DNA of 64,000 bases from Pseudomonas purpurea (GCF_039908635.1 NZ_CP150918.1:868001-932000), one strand, 5' to 3'. Counted from the first letter of the stretch, positions 1 to 9,229 are shown. Made by a program: numbers and translations. The notes: generated by a model not told the origin, from the letters alone.

Positions 1-89
1 TCTACACTCAGACCAAGACCGTCACCAGCCGCTGGTTCGACGATGACAGCGTCAATGACGGTGTGAACACCACCATCAATTTGCGTTAA
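1..89 (+). CDS. mmsA: C-terminal end of methylmalonate-semialdehyde dehydrogenase (partial)
   Basis: Only the last 28 codons are present, in the frame starting at base 3, ending YTQTKTVTSRWFDDD...INLR and TAA at 87-89. This tail resembles the C-terminus of CoA-acylating methylmalonate-semialdehyde dehydrogenase, which turns methylmalonate semialdehyde into propionyl-CoA in valine degradation. The following gene, 10 bp away, is mmsB, its usual partner, which supports the call. The rest of the gene lies outside the window. Confidence 0.75.
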   Translation, partial: YTQTKTVTSRWFDDDSVNDGVNTTINLR

Positions 90-99
90 GGAGCCGACC

Positions 100-987
100 A
101 TGAAAATTGCTTTTATCGGTCTCGGTAACATGGGCGCGCCGATGGCGCGCAACCTGATCAAGGCCGGCCATTCGTTGAACCTGGTCGACCTGAACAAAAC
201 CGTACTCGCCGAGCTGGCGCAACTGGGCGGCACCATCAGCGCCTCTGCGCGTGAAGCGGCCCAAGGCGCGGAACTGGTGATCACCATGCTGCCCGCCGCT
301 GTCCATGTGCGCAGCGTCTGGTTGGCTGAAGACGGCGTGCTGGCCGGGATCGCCAAGGGCATTCCGGCCGTGGATTGCAGCACCATCGACCCGCAGACCG
401 CTCGCGAAGTCGCGGCGGCGGCGGCCAAACAGGGCGTGACCATGGCCGATGCGCCAGTGTCCGGCGGCACTGGTGGCGCGGCGGCCGGGACTTTGACCTT
501 CATGGTCGGCGCCACGCCTGAACTGTTCGCCACCCTGCAACCGGTGCTGGCACAAATGGGCCGCAACATCGTGCATTGCGGTGATGTCGGCACCGGGCAA
601 ATCGCCAAGATTTGCAACAACCTGCTGCTGGGCATTTCGATGGTCGGCGTCAGCGAGGCCATGGCCTTGGGCGATGCGCTGGGTATCGACACTCAGGTGC
701 TGGCGGGGATCATCAACAGTTCGACCGGGCGTTGCTGGAGTTCGGAGATGTACAACCCGTGGCCGGGCATCGTCGAAACGGCGCCGGCTTCACGCGGTTA
801 CACCGGCGGCTTTGGCGCCGAGCTGATGCTCAAGGATCTGGGGCTGGCCACTGAAGCGGCGCGTTCGGCACACCAACCGGTGGTGCTCGGCGCGGTGGCT
901 CAGCAGCTGTATCAGGCGATGAGCCTGCGCGGCGAAGGTGGCAAGGATTTCTCGGCGATCATCAACAGCTATCGCAAACCCCAATAG
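100..987 (+). CDS. mmsB: 3-hydroxyisobutyrate dehydrogenase
   Basis: This 295-residue cytosolic enzyme oxidises 3-hydroxyisobutyrate to methylmalonate semialdehyde with NAD in valine catabolism. The N-terminus shows the Rossmann motif GLGNMG (residues 7-12), the family substrate motif DAPVSGGTGGA near 127, and the helix GQIAKICNN near 167, which contains the catalytic lysine of the beta-hydroxyacid dehydrogenase family. The length is normal for the family. The ATG follows GGAG at a good distance, and the gene directly follows the mmsA end, so the two probably form one operon. Confidence 0.93.
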   Translation: MKIAFIGLGNMGAPMARNLIKAGHSLNLVDLNKTVLAELAQLGGTISASAREAAQGAELVITMLPAAVHVRSVWLAEDGVLAGIAKGIPAVDCSTIDPQTAREVAAAAAKQGVTMADAPVSGGTGGAAAGTLTFMVGATPELFATLQPVLAQMGRNIVHCGDVGTGQIAKICNNLLLGISMVGVSEAMALGDALGIDTQVLAGIINSSTGRCWSSEMYNPWPGIVETAPASRGYTGGFGAELMLKDLGLATEAARSAHQPVVLGAVAQQLYQAMSLRGEGGKDFSAIINSYRKPQ

Positions 988-1018
988 GGGTTTTGGGTCT
1001 GGCGGTGAATGAGCTTTC

Positions 1019-1140
1019 TGTGGCGAGGGAGCTTGCTCCCGCTGGAGTGCGCAGCACTCCCTGCATTCTTTCAGTCCACACCGCGTGGGCCGGTTTTGCG
1101 ACTGCTTCGCAGGCGAGCGGGAGCAAGCTCCCTCGCCACA
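1019..1140. repeat. REP pair (REPIN-like inverted repeat)
   Basis: Two copies of a REP unit face each other: GTGGCGAGGGAGCTTGCTCC at about 1020-1042 and its reverse complement at about 1117-1139, with 74 bp between. Each unit also contains its own small palindrome. This is the common fluorescent-pseudomonad REP form, usually mobilised in trans by a RAYT transposase. No such transposase gene is visible in the window. Confidence 0.85.
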
Positions 1141-1175
1141 AAGCGCCCTGCGCTACAGATGTTTTTGAATGTTTT

Positions 1176-1210
1176 CCGAGAGACTACGTCGGGTAGTCTC
1201 TCGGTTTTTT
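1176..1210 (+). terminator. Rho-independent terminator
   Basis: A perfect 12-bp stem (CCGAGAGACTAC / GTAGTCTCTCGG, loop GTCGG) is followed by six T. It ends rightward transcription from mmsB and separates it from the convergent cupin gene. The other strand lacks a T run. Confidence 0.85.
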
Positions 1211-1213
1211 GTT

Positions 1214-1558
1214 TCAGGCGAACACGAAATATTTGCGCACCGTCTCGACCACTTCCCAGGTGCCTTTCATCCCCGGCTCAACCACGAAAATATCACCGGC
1301 GCGCAGATGGATCGGTTCCATGCCGTCCGGGGTGATGACGCAATAGCCTTCCTGGAAATGGCAGTACTCCCACTTCACGTAATCCACTCGCCACTTGCCC
1401 GGCGTGCAGATCCAGGTACCCATGATCTTGCTGCCATCTTCGCTGGTGTAGGCGTTGAGGTTGACGGTGTGTGGGTCGCCTTCCAGCTTTTCCCATTTGC
1501 AGGCGTCGAGCAGCGGCAACGGGTGGGTATCGCGAAGGACGGTAATGGGTCTGGACAT
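1214..1558 (-). CDS. Cupin domain protein (DUF861-like)
   Basis: A small single-domain cupin of 114 residues. Reading from the inner ATG at 1558 (MSRPITVL) gives a good GGAG ribosome site; the longer reading frame adds 12 residues without support. The barrel strands include TWICTPGKWRVDYVKWEYC, GYCVITPDGMEPI and the second cupin box RAGDIFVVEPGMKGTWEV, with the tail matching the cupin_3/DUF861 family, which is often found beside amine or ureide catabolism genes. The substrate cannot be told from sequence. The gene is convergent with mmsB. Confidence 0.75.
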   Translation of the reverse strand: MSRPITVLRDTHPLPLLDACKWEKLEGDPHTVNLNAYTSEDGSKIMGTWICTPGKWRVDYVKWEYCHFQEGYCVITPDGMEPIHLRAGDIFVVEPGMKGTWEVVETVRKYFVFA

Positions 1559-1662
1559 GCTGACTCCGTGCGGTAGGGAGAACTGAAGTCGCACCCTATA
1601 GCGCCCGGCAACGGGTCAGTTGTCTGTGCTCGACATCGAGCTGTCCAGAAACGCGCTCATGT

Positions 1663-2034
1663 TCAAATATGTTCAAGCGGACAGTCGGTTTGCGCCTGAG
1701 TGAGGCTGCTTTCGAAATCCGCCAATTGCTGGTGCTGGCGAGTCAGCGCCGCGATGGTGTTCTGGAGTTCCTGTTTCTTCTCGGCAATCGCCTGGCGCGC
1801 CAGGTCCCACGGCAGGGCCTGACCGCGATGCTTGTGAAATATCGCCTGCATGTCCTTGAGCTTGAAACCCAGTTGCTGGGCGCATTTGATGAAGCTCAGC
1901 AACTCGATGCTCTGTTGATCATAGATGCGGTAGTTGCCCTGGCGTTGCGCCGGCGGCAACAGCCCGATGGCTTCGTAGTGGCGGATGCTCTTGATGGTCG
2001 TGCCTGACAGCTGCGCGGCTTTGCCGATGTACAT
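1663..2034 (-). CDS. MerR-family transcriptional regulator
   Basis: A 123-residue regulator with an N-terminal MerR helix-turn-helix (YIGKAAQLSGTTIKSIRHYE) followed by the wing GNYRIYDQQ and a C-terminal coiled coil (about residues 75-115). It has no cysteine cluster typical of metal sensors, although a Cys occurs near the C-terminus. The start at 2034 has an AAAGGG site; an upstream in-frame start lacks one. It lies immediately downstream of a flavodoxin-fold oxidoreductase and probably controls it. Confidence 0.82.
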   Translation of the reverse strand: MYIGKAAQLSGTTIKSIRHYEAIGLLPPAQRQGNYRIYDQQSIELLSFIKCAQQLGFKLKDMQAIFHKHRGQALPWDLARQAIAEKKQELQNTIAALTRQHQQLADFESSLTQAQTDCPLEHI

Positions 2035-2087
2035 GAAAAATCCCTTTGCCGAATGTCCCTGATGACGTCGGCGATTATCCGCGAGAC

Positions 2088-2663
2088 TCAACGCCCGGCG
2101 ATAGCCTGCGCTTGCAGCAGCCAGGTTTCCCGCTGGCTTGCCGTTGAGTTGAGAATCGGGCCGAAGGTCAGGGTTTTCTTTGGCGTGATGCCGCAGAGCG
2201 CCAGCGTGGTTTTACGCATCTGGTGCACCCCGGGCATGCGATAGACCCAGCGGTAATACCAGGGCGGCGTGTCCATCGTCACCAGCAGATCGGCGGTGCG
2301 CCCGCGCAGCAGTTTTTCCGGGAAGGCCTTGCCCGGACGGTATTTGAAGGCGAAACCGGGCAGTAGCACGCGATCCAGAAAACCCTTGAGCAACGCCGGA
2401 ATCGCGCCCCACCAGATCGGGTAGACGAAGGTCAGATGCTCGGCCCAGGTGATGTCCGCCTGTGCCTGTATCAGGTCAGCTTCCAGCGGCTGAATCTGTT
2501 GGTAACCCTCACGCAGGATCGGGTCGAAATCCAGTGCGCCCAGGCGCAACTCCCGCACGTCATGCCCGGCGTTTTTCGCGGCCAGCACATAGCGTTCGGT
2601 CAGCGCGCCGCAGAAGCTGTGGCTGGAGGGATGGCCGAGAATCACCAGAATGCGTTTGCCCAT
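2088..2663 (-). CDS. NAD(P)H-dependent oxidoreductase, flavodoxin_2 fold
   Basis: This 191-residue protein belongs to the KefF/NQO1-like quinone reductase family. The N-terminus RILVILGHPSSHSFC is the FMN phosphate-binding loop, and FVYPIWWGAIPALLKGFLDR is the family signature around residues 79-98. It probably makes a two-electron reduction of quinones with bound FMN in the cytosol. The start ATG is preceded by AAGGAGCG. The MerR gene follows about 50 bp downstream on the same strand, suggesting an electrophile-responsive pair. Confidence 0.85.
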   Translation of the reverse strand: MGKRILVILGHPSSHSFCGALTERYVLAAKNAGHDVRELRLGALDFDPILREGYQQIQPLEADLIQAQADITWAEHLTFVYPIWWGAIPALLKGFLDRVLLPGFAFKYRPGKAFPEKLLRGRTADLLVTMDTPPWYYRWVYRMPGVHQMRKTTLALCGITPKKTLTFGPILNSTASQRETWLLQAQAIAGR

Positions 2664-2756
2664 GTGAGCGCTCCTTGAGGATCAGACCCCAAGGGTAAAG
2701 TCTGCCCCTCAGGGGAGAGTCAAGGCGTGCAGCAACGCGTTGGGGTAAGAGGGCAG

Positions 2757-2778
2757 GGGCAGCATTCCTTTGCTGCCC
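2757..2778 (-). terminator. Hairpin after the TonB-dependent receptor gene
   Basis: A 7-bp inverted repeat (GGGCAGC / GCTGCCC, 8-nt loop) lies about 35 bp beyond the receptor stop codon. It has no T run, so terminator function is only suggested by its position. Confidence 0.4.
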
Positions 2779-2812
2779 GTCGAAGCGATCACGCTCCGGT
2801 TGATCCGATCCC

Positions 2813-5290
2813 TCAGAACTGCGGTTTGTAGGTCACGCTGAACATCACGTTGCGCGGGTCGCCGTAGTAGTTATTGGCGAACAACTGGCTGTAGGCCGGA
2901 ATGAAATAGTTCTTGTCGAATACGTTGTTCAGGTTCACGGCCAGGGTGACTTCATCCGTTGCATCGTAGGCTACCCGCGAGTTCCAGATCGCGAAACCGG
3001 CCTGGGCGAATTTGCGGTCGGAGCTGACGGTGGTGCTCTGGGCATTGACCCCGGCGCCGACGCTGACTTTGTCGAAGTCGCCCGGCAGTCGGTAATCGCT
3101 CCAGACCCGCAGCATGTGCATTGGGGTCGCGGTGTTGAAGACCTTGTCTTTCATTTCGGGGTCTTTGAGGAACGTGGTGGTGTTGTAGGTGTAGCTGCCA
3201 GACAGTTGCAGGCCGGGTGCCACTTCCCCGCTCAATTCGGCTTCGACACCCTGGCTGCGCACCTTGCCCGACGCCAGGGAGCAGTACCAGCCACCGCACG
3301 CTTCATTGCTTTCGATGTCCGTGCTCAAGTCGGAGACCGCCCGATTCTTGTGGATGTAGCGGAACATCGCCAGCGAGGCGTTGAGCCGTCCATCCATCAA
3401 CTCGCCCTTGAGACCCAGCTCGTAGTTCTGTCCCTCGACGGGTGTCAGGCCGGTTTTCCCCTTGGTCAACTGAGTCTGAGGAATGAACACCTCGGCATAG
3501 CTGCCGTAGACCGACCACTGATCGTTGAGCGCATACACCAGACCGGCATAAGGCGTGACCTGGCCACTGCTCTTGACCGAGTTTTTCTCGCCGCCTTCTT
3601 GCAGTTTTCGGGCGACGAAGTTGTCCTGGTCGAACGCGAAGTCGTACCAACTGGTGCGTGCACCGAGAATCAGTGTCAGCGGATCGGTCAGTTTGACCCG
3701 CCATGATCCGTAAATGCCTTTTTGGCGAACGTCATAGGTACTGAGTGCCAGGTTCGCGGTGTCGGCGATGCTGTTGTAAGACTGATTCGGGCGGTGGTGA
3801 TCGATGTCGCTGATATCGACGCCCGGCGAGAACGCCCGAGCGTAGCCGTCGTCGGTGGTGTACTTGGAATAGTTGGCGCCCAGCACCACGTTTTGCTTGA
3901 ACGACAGCGCTTCGAATTCGCCGGTCAGGTAAACGTCCAGCCCACGGTTCTTGCCGTAGAAGTCGGTGGAATAGTCGGAAAAACGCGGCCCCGTGGTCGT
4001 GCCGAGAGGGACGGTGCCGGCGATGAACTGATACGTCGCTTCATTGGACTCGTTCATCGCCATGGCCGAGGCCTTGAGCTTCCAGTCGTCGTTGAAGTGA
4101 TGCTCCAGATCTAGGTAAACGGCGGTCTGGTCATTCTCCGAACGGTTCCAGGTAGCCCCGGTGTACGTCGAGCGCGACAGCGGCAGTGCATTGCTATTGG
4201 CGTATCGCGCAATACCGATGAAGTACGGGCGCCCTTGACTCTTTTTGTTGCTGAAACCGACACCGAGCACCGTGTCTGGCCCCAGGTCGAAGTCCAGCGC
4301 GCCATACACGGTTTGTTCCCAGCCCCATTGGTAGTCAGTGAAGGAGTGACCCTTCTCGTAGTTGACCAACGCGCGACCCCGGATCGTTCCCTCATCGTTC
4401 AACGGGCCGCCGACATCCGCCTGGGACGCGTAGCGATCCCAACTGCCAGCCTTGGCCGTCAAGGTCACGGTGGGTGTGTGCTGAGGACGCTTGCGCACAA
4501 GGTTGATCGCCCCGCCCGGGCTGTTCGCGCCCTGTAGCAGGCCGGCCGCGCCGCGAAGGATTTCCATGCGGTCGTAGATCACCATGTTTTCCGTGATGTA
4601 GCTGCCCAGCGCATAAACGTTACGAGGCACCGGCACGCCATCGTATTGCAGGGCTTCGATGTCAAAACCGCGAGCAAAGATGAACATGCCCGGGCCAGGC
4701 GACTTGACCGAGATCAGGCCGGGTGTGGCTTCCACAGCTTGAGTCAGGGTGTTGATGCCCTGATCGTCCATCCGTTTGCGGGTCAGGACGCTGACCGATT
4801 GCGGGATGTCCTTGAGCTTCTGTTCACCCTTTCCCAGCGTCACCGCGCCGGTTGTGTACGAACCGCTGCCCTCGGTGGTGGTGCCCAACTGCTGGCCGCT
4901 GACGGTGGTCGCGCCCAGCTCCAGTGCGGTGTCCGAAGACTGGCGCTTTTGCAGGGTCACGCTGTCGCTGTCGATGAAGCTGGCGCTCAACCCGGTGCCA
5001 TCGAGCAACCGTGCCAGAGCCTGATCCTTGGAGTAGCTGCCACTCACACCGGGCGAATGCGCGCCTTGGGTGACATCGGCCGACACCAGCACCTGAATCC
5101 GCGTGACCGCCGAAAACGCCACCAACGCCGCATCAAGCGACTGTGCGGGAATCTCGAAGCGATAAACCTGAGCCTGTGCGGCGGGTGCGGCGTGCAGGTA
5201 AACCGGCGCTCCGCTGGCGGCCAGGCCGATGGCCAGCGTCAGGAGAGTCGGCAGGCCCGGCAGGCGCCGCGTGGCAGTCAGATGTCCCAT
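2813..5290 (-). CDS. TonB-dependent siderophore receptor with N-terminal signalling domain
   Basis: An 825-residue outer-membrane receptor of the transducer (FpvA/PupB) type. A signal peptide (about 1-35) precedes an STN/secretin-like signalling domain (about 43-115, YRFEIPAQSLDAALVAFS), then the plug (KLKDIPQSVSVLTRK, the TonB-box side, near 155) and the barrel ending in the expected aromatic ...VTYKPQF. It imports a ferric siderophore by TonB energy and signals iron supply to FecR. The sigma and anti-sigma genes lie directly upstream. The siderophore cannot be read from sequence. Confidence 0.9.
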   Translation of the reverse strand: MGHLTATRRLPGLPTLLTLAIGLAASGAPVYLHAAPAAQAQVYRFEIPAQSLDAALVAFSAVTRIQVLVSADVTQGAHSPGVSGSYSKDQALARLLDGTGLSASFIDSDSVTLQKRQSSDTALELGATTVSGQQLGTTTEGSGSYTTGAVTLGKGEQKLKDIPQSVSVLTRKRMDDQGINTLTQAVEATPGLISVKSPGPGMFIFARGFDIEALQYDGVPVPRNVYALGSYITENMVIYDRMEILRGAAGLLQGANSPGGAINLVRKRPQHTPTVTLTAKAGSWDRYASQADVGGPLNDEGTIRGRALVNYEKGHSFTDYQWGWEQTVYGALDFDLGPDTVLGVGFSNKKSQGRPYFIGIARYANSNALPLSRSTYTGATWNRSENDQTAVYLDLEHHFNDDWKLKASAMAMNESNEATYQFIAGTVPLGTTTGPRFSDYSTDFYGKNRGLDVYLTGEFEALSFKQNVVLGANYSKYTTDDGYARAFSPGVDISDIDHHRPNQSYNSIADTANLALSTYDVRQKGIYGSWRVKLTDPLTLILGARTSWYDFAFDQDNFVARKLQEGGEKNSVKSSGQVTPYAGLVYALNDQWSVYGSYAEVFIPQTQLTKGKTGLTPVEGQNYELGLKGELMDGRLNASLAMFRYIHKNRAVSDLSTDIESNEACGGWYCSLASGKVRSQGVEAELSGEVAPGLQLSGSYTYNTTTFLKDPEMKDKVFNTATPMHMLRVWSDYRLPGDFDKVSVGAGVNAQSTTVSSDRKFAQAGFAIWNSRVAYDATDEVTLAVNLNNVFDKNYFIPAYSQLFANNYYGDPRNVMFSVTYKPQF

Positions 5291-5442
5291 GAGTGTTTCC
5301 CCAGTGATCGAAGTCGATGGTCAGGCGCGGCACTACTAGAGAGTGCTTATTGTTTGCGCCTCAGTGATCAAGGACGACGTTGCCGGGGAAAACCCTGAAA
5401 GTATTTGAGAATTATTTGCAGAAAGGCTGTGGAGGAGAGCAT

Positions 5443-6435
5443 TCAGCCCTCACGCAACACCCGCAAGTAAGGGGTGTAGTGATCGGCCCGCAGGTTGAGG
5501 GTGTAGACCAGCGCCTTGAGTACGGCATCGGGTTTGTCGATTTCGAACACCCCAGACACTCGCCGCTCGCGCAACCCGTCGCCCAGCACGACAATCCGGC
5601 CGGGCCAGTAGCGGTTCAATTCGTCGACCACTTCTGCCAGCGGTTGCTGGCGAAACACCAGTTGGCGCTGGCGCCAGGCAAACCCGGCGGCGGGGTCAAA
5701 GCCGTGCACCGTGGTCAGTTGCCGGTCCTGATACTCGACCGCACGCCCTGGCTCCAGAGAGACCGGTTCACCCGTGCCGGCACTGACCTCGACTTTGCCC
5801 TGAGCAACCTGCACCCGCGTCTGCTCGCTGCGCCGGGCGACGCTGAATTGCGTGCCGACCACCTTCACCCAGCCGTCGCCGGATTGCACAAGAAATGGCC
5901 GAGCGGCATCTTTCGTCACCTCGAACCAGGCCTCGCCACGCAACAGGCGAACCTGACGTTCACCCGCGCTGAGGCGCACCTGCACGGCGCTGTCGGTATT
6001 GAGTTGCAGCTGCGAGCCGTCGGCCAGTTCGACTCGTCGGGTCTCGCCGGTGCCAGTCGCGTAGTCGGCACGCAAGCGGTCGAGCCACGGCGTTTGCAGC
6101 GCCACCAGCCCCACCATCAAAAACACCGTCGCGGCGCAGGCCCACGGTGTCCATTGCGAGCGCAGCGGGTTTTTCCAGCGTGCACGCTCGGCCTCCCGGT
6201 GCTGGCGCGCCGGTTCGCGTAAACCGCCGAGCAATGCCTGGACCTCTTGCCAGGCGTGGTCCTGCGCTTGGCCCTGCGCCAGCCAGGTAGCGAAGGCGTC
6301 CAGTTCGGCGGCCGTGACGTCGTCGGCCTGGAGGCGGAAGTACCAGCCCGAGGCTTCGGCAAACAGGTCATCGGCGGGCACCGATGCAGCGGATTCGGTC
6401 ATCAGGGGTTCCACAGCAGCAAGGTCGCGGCTCAT
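5443..6435 (-). CDS. FecR-family anti-sigma regulator
   Basis: This 330-residue inner-membrane protein relays the receptor signal to the ECF sigma factor. The N-terminal DUF4880 part holds the motif WYFRLQADDVTAAELDAF, followed by one membrane helix near residue 100 (ACAATVFLMVGLVAL) and a periplasmic FecR domain (RRVELADGSQLQLNTDS). The start ATG at 6435 overlaps the sigma stop codon as ATGA, which decides the start over an upstream alternative. The order sigma-FecR-receptor is standard. Confidence 0.9.
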   Translation of the reverse strand: MSRDLAAVEPLMTESAASVPADDLFAEASGWYFRLQADDVTAAELDAFATWLAQGQAQDHAWQEVQALLGGLREPARQHREAERARWKNPLRSQWTPWACAATVFLMVGLVALQTPWLDRLRADYATGTGETRRVELADGSQLQLNTDSAVQVRLSAGERQVRLLRGEAWFEVTKDAARPFLVQSGDGWVKVVGTQFSVARRSEQTRVQVAQGKVEVSAGTGEPVSLEPGRAVEYQDRQLTTVHGFDPAAGFAWRQRQLVFRQQPLAEVVDELNRYWPGRIVVLGDGLRERRVSGVFEIDKPDAVLKALVYTLNLRADHYTPYLRVLREG

Positions 6436-6965
6436 GGGCGCGAGCCTTTGGCATCGTTGGCCAACCGAGCCTGGATGTAAGCCCGGCAATCGATCAGCGC
6501 ACGGCGCAATTGGTATTCGACACTACGCGGGCTGATCGTCAGGCGCTCGGCGATCTCCCGGTAGGAGCATTCGTCGACATGATAGAGCAGGAAGATCTGC
6601 CGGGTCGCTTCGGGCAACGCGCCAATAGCGTCGTGCATCAGCGTTTCGTCCTGATAAGCCGCCAATTGATCCACCGCTGAAGGGGTGCTGCACGGCAGCT
6701 CATCGCTGGGCTCACCGGCCTCCATGCGCTCACGGCGAATGGCTTGGCGCTGATGGTCGCGTACCAGGTTGCTGGCGATGGTGAAGAGAAAGGCGGGCAA
6801 GTTGTCGATCTTTTCCCCGGAGTCCAGCCGAGCCAGGCGCAGGAAGGATTCCTGGGTCAGGTCGGCCGCCACTTGCGCGCTGCCGGTGCGGCGGGTGACA
6901 AAGGCTTCCAGCGCTTTCTTCTGTTCGGTGAACAGGCGAGCGATCTGCGTATTCCAGGAGGGCAC
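6432..6965 (-). CDS. ECF sigma factor, FecI family
   Basis: A 177-residue sigma factor that directs RNA polymerase to the receptor promoter when its siderophore is bound. Region 2 is visible as AADLTQESFLRLARL and FLFTIASNLVRDHQR, and region 4 as YREIAERLTISPRSVEYQLRRA. It overlaps fecR by four bases. Upstream, at about 7014-7040, lies a Fur-box-like sequence, consistent with iron repression. Confidence 0.92.
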   Translation of the reverse strand: MPSWNTQIARLFTEQKKALEAFVTRRTGSAQVAADLTQESFLRLARLDSGEKIDNLPAFLFTIASNLVRDHQRQAIRRERMEAGEPSDELPCSTPSAVDQLAAYQDETLMHDAIGALPEATRQIFLLYHVDECSYREIAERLTISPRSVEYQLRRALIDCRAYIQARLANDAKGSRP

Positions 6966-7013
6966 AGCACTACCTTGATCGGGGGGCGTTCAGGAGCGCG
7001 CACGCTAGCAGAG

Positions 7014-7040
7014 GATGCGAGTGATTCGCAATTGATATCT
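7014..7040 (-). promoter_or_regulatory. Fur-box-like operator upstream of the sigma gene
   Basis: The stretch GCGAGTGATTCGCAATTGAT (from 7017) has the degenerate GAT/ATC symmetry of Pseudomonas Fur sites and sits 50-75 bp before the sigma factor start, where Fur control of fecI homologues is usual. The match is by eye only. Confidence 0.45.
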
Positions 7041-7151
7041 GTTTTTTGCAGGGGTCAGGCTATGGATCGTTCACTCGCAGGCATGAGCAAAGGCGTGATT
7101 GGCCTGGGGCTGCCGACGGTGGCCATGGGCTTGCTCGACGGCACCTGTTGA

Positions 7152-7466
7152 TCAGCGGCTAGCCGAGGACGGGCTGAGCATGTTGATGCGACGGATGTCG
7201 AAATCACGCTCCAGGTACTCCATGCGGTTGTCGAAGAACTGCTGCATGTGCGGCAAATTCGAATGTACATCCAGATGCGCCCGGGACTGCCAGATCTCGT
7301 AAAAGATAAACAGCGTCGGGTCCTGCTGGTCGCGCAACATGTGGTACTCGATGCAACCGGGCTCGGCGCGGCTCGGTTCCACATAGGCGCGAAACAGCGC
7401 TTCGAAGGCGTCGCTTTGTTCCGGGCGGGTTTTGGCGTGCAGGATAAAACCGTGTTGTTGGTTCAC
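7152..7466 (-). CDS. Antibiotic biosynthesis monooxygenase (ABM) domain protein
   Basis: A 104-residue ferredoxin-like protein of the YgiN/quinol monooxygenase family. Typical segments are GFILHAKTRPEQSDAFEALF, the EPGCIEYHM strand and LFIFYEIWQSRAHLDVHSN, where the family's conserved Tyr/Glu/Trp and His lie. Such enzymes oxidise quinols without metal or cofactor, or degrade small aromatics. A divergent quinone reductase gene starts about 200 bp away, which fits joint quinone handling. Confidence 0.83.
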   Translation of the reverse strand: MNQQHGFILHAKTRPEQSDAFEALFRAYVEPSRAEPGCIEYHMLRDQQDPTLFIFYEIWQSRAHLDVHSNLPHMQQFFDNRMEYLERDFDIRRINMLSPSSASR

Positions 7467-7668
7467 GTAGAACTCCTCAGGTGCGGGGGTTGAAAAATCC
7501 TACGGCAACAATCGCTGAGTGATTCGTGCCTTTTGGTCAAATGTATTTTGCCGGCTTCGGGCTTATTCATGGGGGGCCTCATCGATACTCTGCCGCCATC
7601 ACATTCACACCTTCCCGATCCCGCGACTTATCCACAGCGCGGTGGACCGGACCCTGATGAGGCTCCCC

Positions 7669-8259
7669 ATGAAAAAAGTCCTGTTGCTCAACGGTGGCAA
7701 GCAATTCGCCCACTCCGACGGTCGCTACAACACCACCCTGCACGAAGCGGCACTGAGCGTGCTGGATCGCGGTGGTCTCGATGTCAAAGTCACCCACATC
7801 GACGCGGGTTACGACGTGGCTGAAGAGGTCGCCAAGTTCCTCTGGGCCGACGTGATCATTTATCAGATGCCGGGTTGGTGGATGGGCGCGCCCTGGACCG
7901 TGAAAAAGTACATCGACGAAGTGTTCACCGAAGGTCACGGCAGCCTCTACGCCAGTGACGGCCGGACCCGTTCCGATGCGTCGCAAAAGTACGGCAGCGG
8001 CGGCCTGGTGCACGACAAACAGTACATGCTGTCGCTGACCTGGAACGCCCCGCAGCAAGCCTTCGACGACCCGACCGATTTCTTCGAAGCCAAAGGTGTG
8101 GACGCGGTGTACTTCCCGTTCCACAAGGCCAATACCTTCCTCGGCATGAGCGCACTGCCGACCTTCCTGTGTGTCGACGTGATGAAGCGTCCCAACATTG
8201 AAGCCGACGTTGCACGCTACGAGCAGCACCTCAAGCAGGCATTCAACCTTCCGGCATAA
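7669..8259 (+). CDS. MdaB-like NAD(P)H quinone reductase
   Basis: A 196-residue flavodoxin-fold enzyme of the modulator-of-drug-activity-B family. It shows the FMN loop KKVLLLNGGKQFAHSDG, the signature YQMPGWWMGAPWTVKKYIDEVF near 64-85, and the family segment LVHDKQYMLSLTWNAPQQAF. MdaB reduces quinones by two electrons with NADPH. The start at 7669 has TGAGG six bases upstream; the longer open frame adds an unsupported leader. A LysR regulator follows on the same strand. Confidence 0.87.
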   Translation: MKKVLLLNGGKQFAHSDGRYNTTLHEAALSVLDRGGLDVKVTHIDAGYDVAEEVAKFLWADVIIYQMPGWWMGAPWTVKKYIDEVFTEGHGSLYASDGRTRSDASQKYGSGGLVHDKQYMLSLTWNAPQQAFDDPTDFFEAKGVDAVYFPFHKANTFLGMSALPTFLCVDVMKRPNIEADVARYEQHLKQAFNLPA

Positions 8260-8317
8260 CCTGCGTGATGCCCCGCATCCGGCTACTATCAAACCTGTTT
8301 TGATTGAAGGGGCACAC

Positions 8318-9229
8318 GTGAAAGCCAGATCCGATGAATTGCAGGTTTTTGTCTGCGTAATTGAATGCGGGTCGATTTCCGCGGCGGCCGAACAGGTCGG
8401 GCAAACGCCCTCGGCGGTCAGCCGCACACTGTCGCGGCTGGAGGCCAAGCTCGACACCACGTTGATCAACCGCACTACGCGGCGCATGGACCTGACCGAA
8501 GAGGGCAAGTACTTCTTTGAGCAGGCCAAGCTGATTCTCGATCAGATGGACGAGCTCGAAGAGCGTTTGTCCTCGCGTCACAAAACCCCTTCCGGGCGGT
8601 TGCGGATCAACGCGGCGGCGCCGTTCATGCTGCACGTCATCGTGCCGTACATCGATGAGTTCCGCCGTTTGTACCCAGACATTCAGTTGGAGCTCAACAG
8701 CAACGACTTGAACATTGACCTGCTGGAACAGAGCACCGACATCGCCATCCGTATCGGGGTATTGGCGGATTCGACCTTGCACGCACGCTCCCTGGGGTGC
8801 AGCCCGCTGCACATCCTCGCCAGCCCCGCGTACCTGGAAAAACACGGTACGCCGGCCACCGTCGCCGAGCTGGCTGGGCACACGCTGCTGGGCTTCACCC
8901 AGACCGAAACCCTCAACCATTGGCCGTTGCGTCATGAGCACGGCGACCGCTGGCAGATTCAGCCGGGCATCAGCGCTTCCGGTGGTGAAACCCTGCGGCA
9001 TCTGGCGCTGGAAGGGCAGGGCATTGCGTGCCTGTCGCACTTCATGACCGTCGATGACCTCCAGAGCGGGCGGCTCACGTTGCTGTTGGCAGAGGCCAAC
9101 AGCGGTTATCGCCAACCGATCAACGCGGTGTACTACCGCAACTCCCAATTGGCCTTGCGGATTCAGTGCTTCCTGGACTTCATCCAGGAGAAGTTGGCCG
9201 GTTATGCGACATCGGTGTTTGCTGGCTGA
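8318..9229 (+). CDS. LysR-family transcriptional regulator
   Basis: A 303-residue regulator with N-terminal winged helix-turn-helix (SISAAAEQVGQTPSAVSRTL) and a C-terminal periplasmic-binding-like sensor domain from about residue 92. The best start is GTG at 8318, five bases after AAGGGG; the ATG-started frame would extend back into the end of mdaB. It lies just after the MdaB-like gene, unlike the usual divergent layout, so its target is uncertain. Confidence 0.85.
   Translation: MKARSDELQVFVCVIECGSISAAAEQVGQTPSAVSRTLSRLEAKLDTTLINRTTRRMDLTEEGKYFFEQAKLILDQMDELEERLSSRHKTPSGRLRINAAAPFMLHVIVPYIDEFRRLYPDIQLELNSNDLNIDLLEQSTDIAIRIGVLADSTLHARSLGCSPLHILASPAYLEKHGTPATVAELAGHTLLGFTQTETLNHWPLRHEHGDRWQIQPGISASGGETLRHLALEGQGIACLSHFMTVDDLQSGRLTLLLAEANSGYRQPINAVYYRNSQLALRIQCFLDFIQEKLAGYATSVFAG

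Noticed and set aside
1019..1140. Small insertion sequence
   Set aside because: The inverted units are typical REP palindromes of Pseudomonas with no transposase or target duplication.
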